49,987 bases of DNA from Actinomycetota bacterium (GTDB lineage Bacteria > Actinomycetota > Coriobacteriia > Anaerosomatales > JAUXNU01): the NCBI GenBank assembly GCA_030682655.1, contig JAUXNU010000207.1:1-49987 (forward strand), written 5' to 3'. The first letter of the stretch is position 1. Every line of letters begins with the position of its first letter. The position numbers and the translations under genes are program-made. The notes under the pieces are model-generated. The model was not told the origin of the DNA and searched no databases. It worked only from the letters and a program-made list of their open reading frames with translations. Of this stretch, positions 48,935 through 49,987 are shown one piece after another.

Positions 48935-49987
48935 CTAGAACCGACACTCCTCGAGCCGCTCGAACAGCACATCCACTCGCGACAGGAACCCGCGCGGGTC
49001 GAAGATCGCGTCGAGCTCCTCGGCACAGATCGGGAACTCCGGGTCCGCTTCGAGCCGCTCGCGATAGCTCGGCCCGCTGCGCGCGTTCTGGATGTCGTCC
49101 CAGACCGCCATCGCACTTCGCTGCACGATCGCGTACGCGTCCTCGCGCAGCATCCCCGCACTCACGAGCGCGAGCAATACGCGACTCGAGTAGATGAGCC
49201 CGCGCGTGGCTTCGAGGTTCGCCATCATGCGCTCGGGATAGAGCACCATCCCGTCGAGGATCCACGCGAGCTTGTCGAGCAGGTAGTCAGTCGCGATCGT
49301 CGAGTCGGCGAGCACGACGCGCTCCGCGCCCGAGTGAGAGATGTCGCGCTCGTGCCACAGCGCCACGTTGTCGAAGCCGACCTGCGCGTTGGCCTTCACC
49401 ACGCGCGCGAGCCCGCAGACGCGCTCGGCCGTGATCGGGTTGCGCTTGTGCGGCATGGCCGAGGAGCCCTTCTGGCCTTTCGCGAACGGCTCTTCGGCCT
49501 CGAGGGTGTCGGTCTTCTGGAGCGCGCGGACCTCGGTAGCGATCTCCTCGGCAGTGCATGCGACGGTCGCGAGAACGGCCAGGTACTGCGCATGCCGGTC
49601 GCGCGGAACGACCTGCGTGGAGAGCGGTTCGGGGGTGAGCCCCAGCTTCTCGCAGATGTAGGACTCCACGAACGGGTCGATGTTGGAGTAGGTGCCGACG
49701 GCGCCCGAGATCGCCCCGACCGCGATGTTGTCTCGCGTGCGCTCGAGCCGATCGAGTGCCCGGCGCCACGCCCACGCCCAGCGGCCGAACTTCATGCCCA
49801 CCGTCATCGGCTCCGCGTGGATGCCGTGCGTGCGGCCAACGCAGAGCATGTCGCGGGTCTCAGCCGCGCGCCGCAGGCAGATGTCGCCGAGGTGGCGAAC
49901 GTCTTCGATCACGATGTCGATGGCCTGGACCATCTGGTAGCACATCGCCGTGTCGCCCAGATCGCTCGAAGTCATCCCGAAGTGCAC
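48935..49987 (-). CDS. purB: Adenylosuccinate lyase (5' end beyond window)
   Basis: The C-terminal 350 residues are present; the N-terminus lies past the right edge. HFGMTSSDLGDTA, VGRTHGIHAEPMTVGMKF and the signature GSSAMPHKRNPITAE with catalytic Ser identify the lyase, which acts twice in purine synthesis (SAICAR cleavage, adenylosuccinate cleavage). It shares orientation with purC-purS-purQ-purL about 41 kb away. Confidence 0.96.
   Translation of the reverse strand: MHFGMTSSDLGDTAMCYQMVQAIDIVIEDVRHLGDICLRRAAETRDMLCVGRTHGIHAEPMTVGMKFGRWAWAWRRALDRLERTRDNIAVGAISGAVGTYSNIDPFVESYICEKLGLTPEPLSTQVVPRDRHAQYLAVLATVACTAEEIATEVRALQKTDTLEAEEPFAKGQKGSSAMPHKRNPITAERVCGLARVVKANAQVGFDNVALWHERDISHSGAERVVLADSTIATDYLLDKLAWILDGMVLYPERMMANLEATRGLIYSSRVLLALVSAGMLREDAYAIVQRSAMAVWDDIQNARSGPSYRERLEADPEFPICAEELDAIFDPRGFLSRVDVLFERLEECRF

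Overview
The window is GC-rich bacterial DNA, densely coded on both strands, with many GTG starts, clear Shine-Dalgarno sites and short 1-13 base overlaps between genes. A small-type PurL with separate PurS and PurQ, a secreted protein with cell-wall-binding type 2 repeats, a GerW/YtfJ-like gene and the mercury-methylation pair hgcA-hgcB together suggest an anaerobic Gram-positive of the Actinomycetota, perhaps a Coriobacteriia relative. That placement is inference; no rRNA or tRNA gene was recognised to confirm it.

Layout. 0-10 kb: a purine block on the minus strand (purC, a small membrane protein gene, purS, purQ, another small membrane protein gene, purL, then a polysaccharide deacetylase gene). 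A VapBC-type toxin-antitoxin (TA) module lies inside this block, and two more TA modules and a MazF-like remnant lie just upstream of purC. 10-12.4 kb: a two-component system. 12.5-16.7 kb: the centrepiece, a minus-strand operon arsR-hgcA-hgcB-thioredoxin-like protein-permease, divergent from an ACR3-type arsenite efflux gene. Both directions share a palindromic ArsR-type operator that overlaps two back-to-back promoters. 16.7-22 kb: a metallophosphoesterase, a NifX-like protein, DUF1003 and zinc-ribbon membrane proteins, a diguanylate cyclase with a MarR regulator, and the cell-wall-binding protein. 22-26.5 kb: carbonic anhydrase, panD and a nickel (or cobalt) ECF uptake locus with NikR. 27-40.8 kb: lipoproteins, a tRNA-dihydrouridine synthase, a secreted C39-like protein paired with a beta-propeller-like lipoprotein, a MarR/aminotransferase/EamA locus, an exonuclease, a GAF/PP2C-like protein, a glycosyltransferase, a PadR locus and a Fic protein. 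40.9-50 kb: two decayed genes, a parvulin, a PIN/RHH module, a TetR-ABC exporter with a frameshift, DUF2520 and YkgJ-type genes, a MntA-HepT module with an extra HTH domain, another VapBC-like module, a GerW-like gene and the 3' part of purB.

How it fits together. HgcA (corrinoid methyl carrier) and HgcB (ferredoxin that re-reduces it) are known to be needed together for methylmercury formation. Here they are wired into an arsenic-responsive unit: ArsR with a CxC metal site, an ArsP-like permease, a vicinal-thiol thioredoxin-like protein, and ACR3. This predicts that metalloid stress controls hgcAB and that the permease and thiol protein may handle methylated metal(loid)s.

Several genes carry single-base frameshifts or in-frame amber codons (near 445, 18,099, 41,341, 41,690 and 44,675). 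They may be real decay or assembly error, and reads are needed to decide. No gene-free stretch exceeds about 300 bases, and no CRISPR array, prophage, insertion sequence or rRNA was seen.
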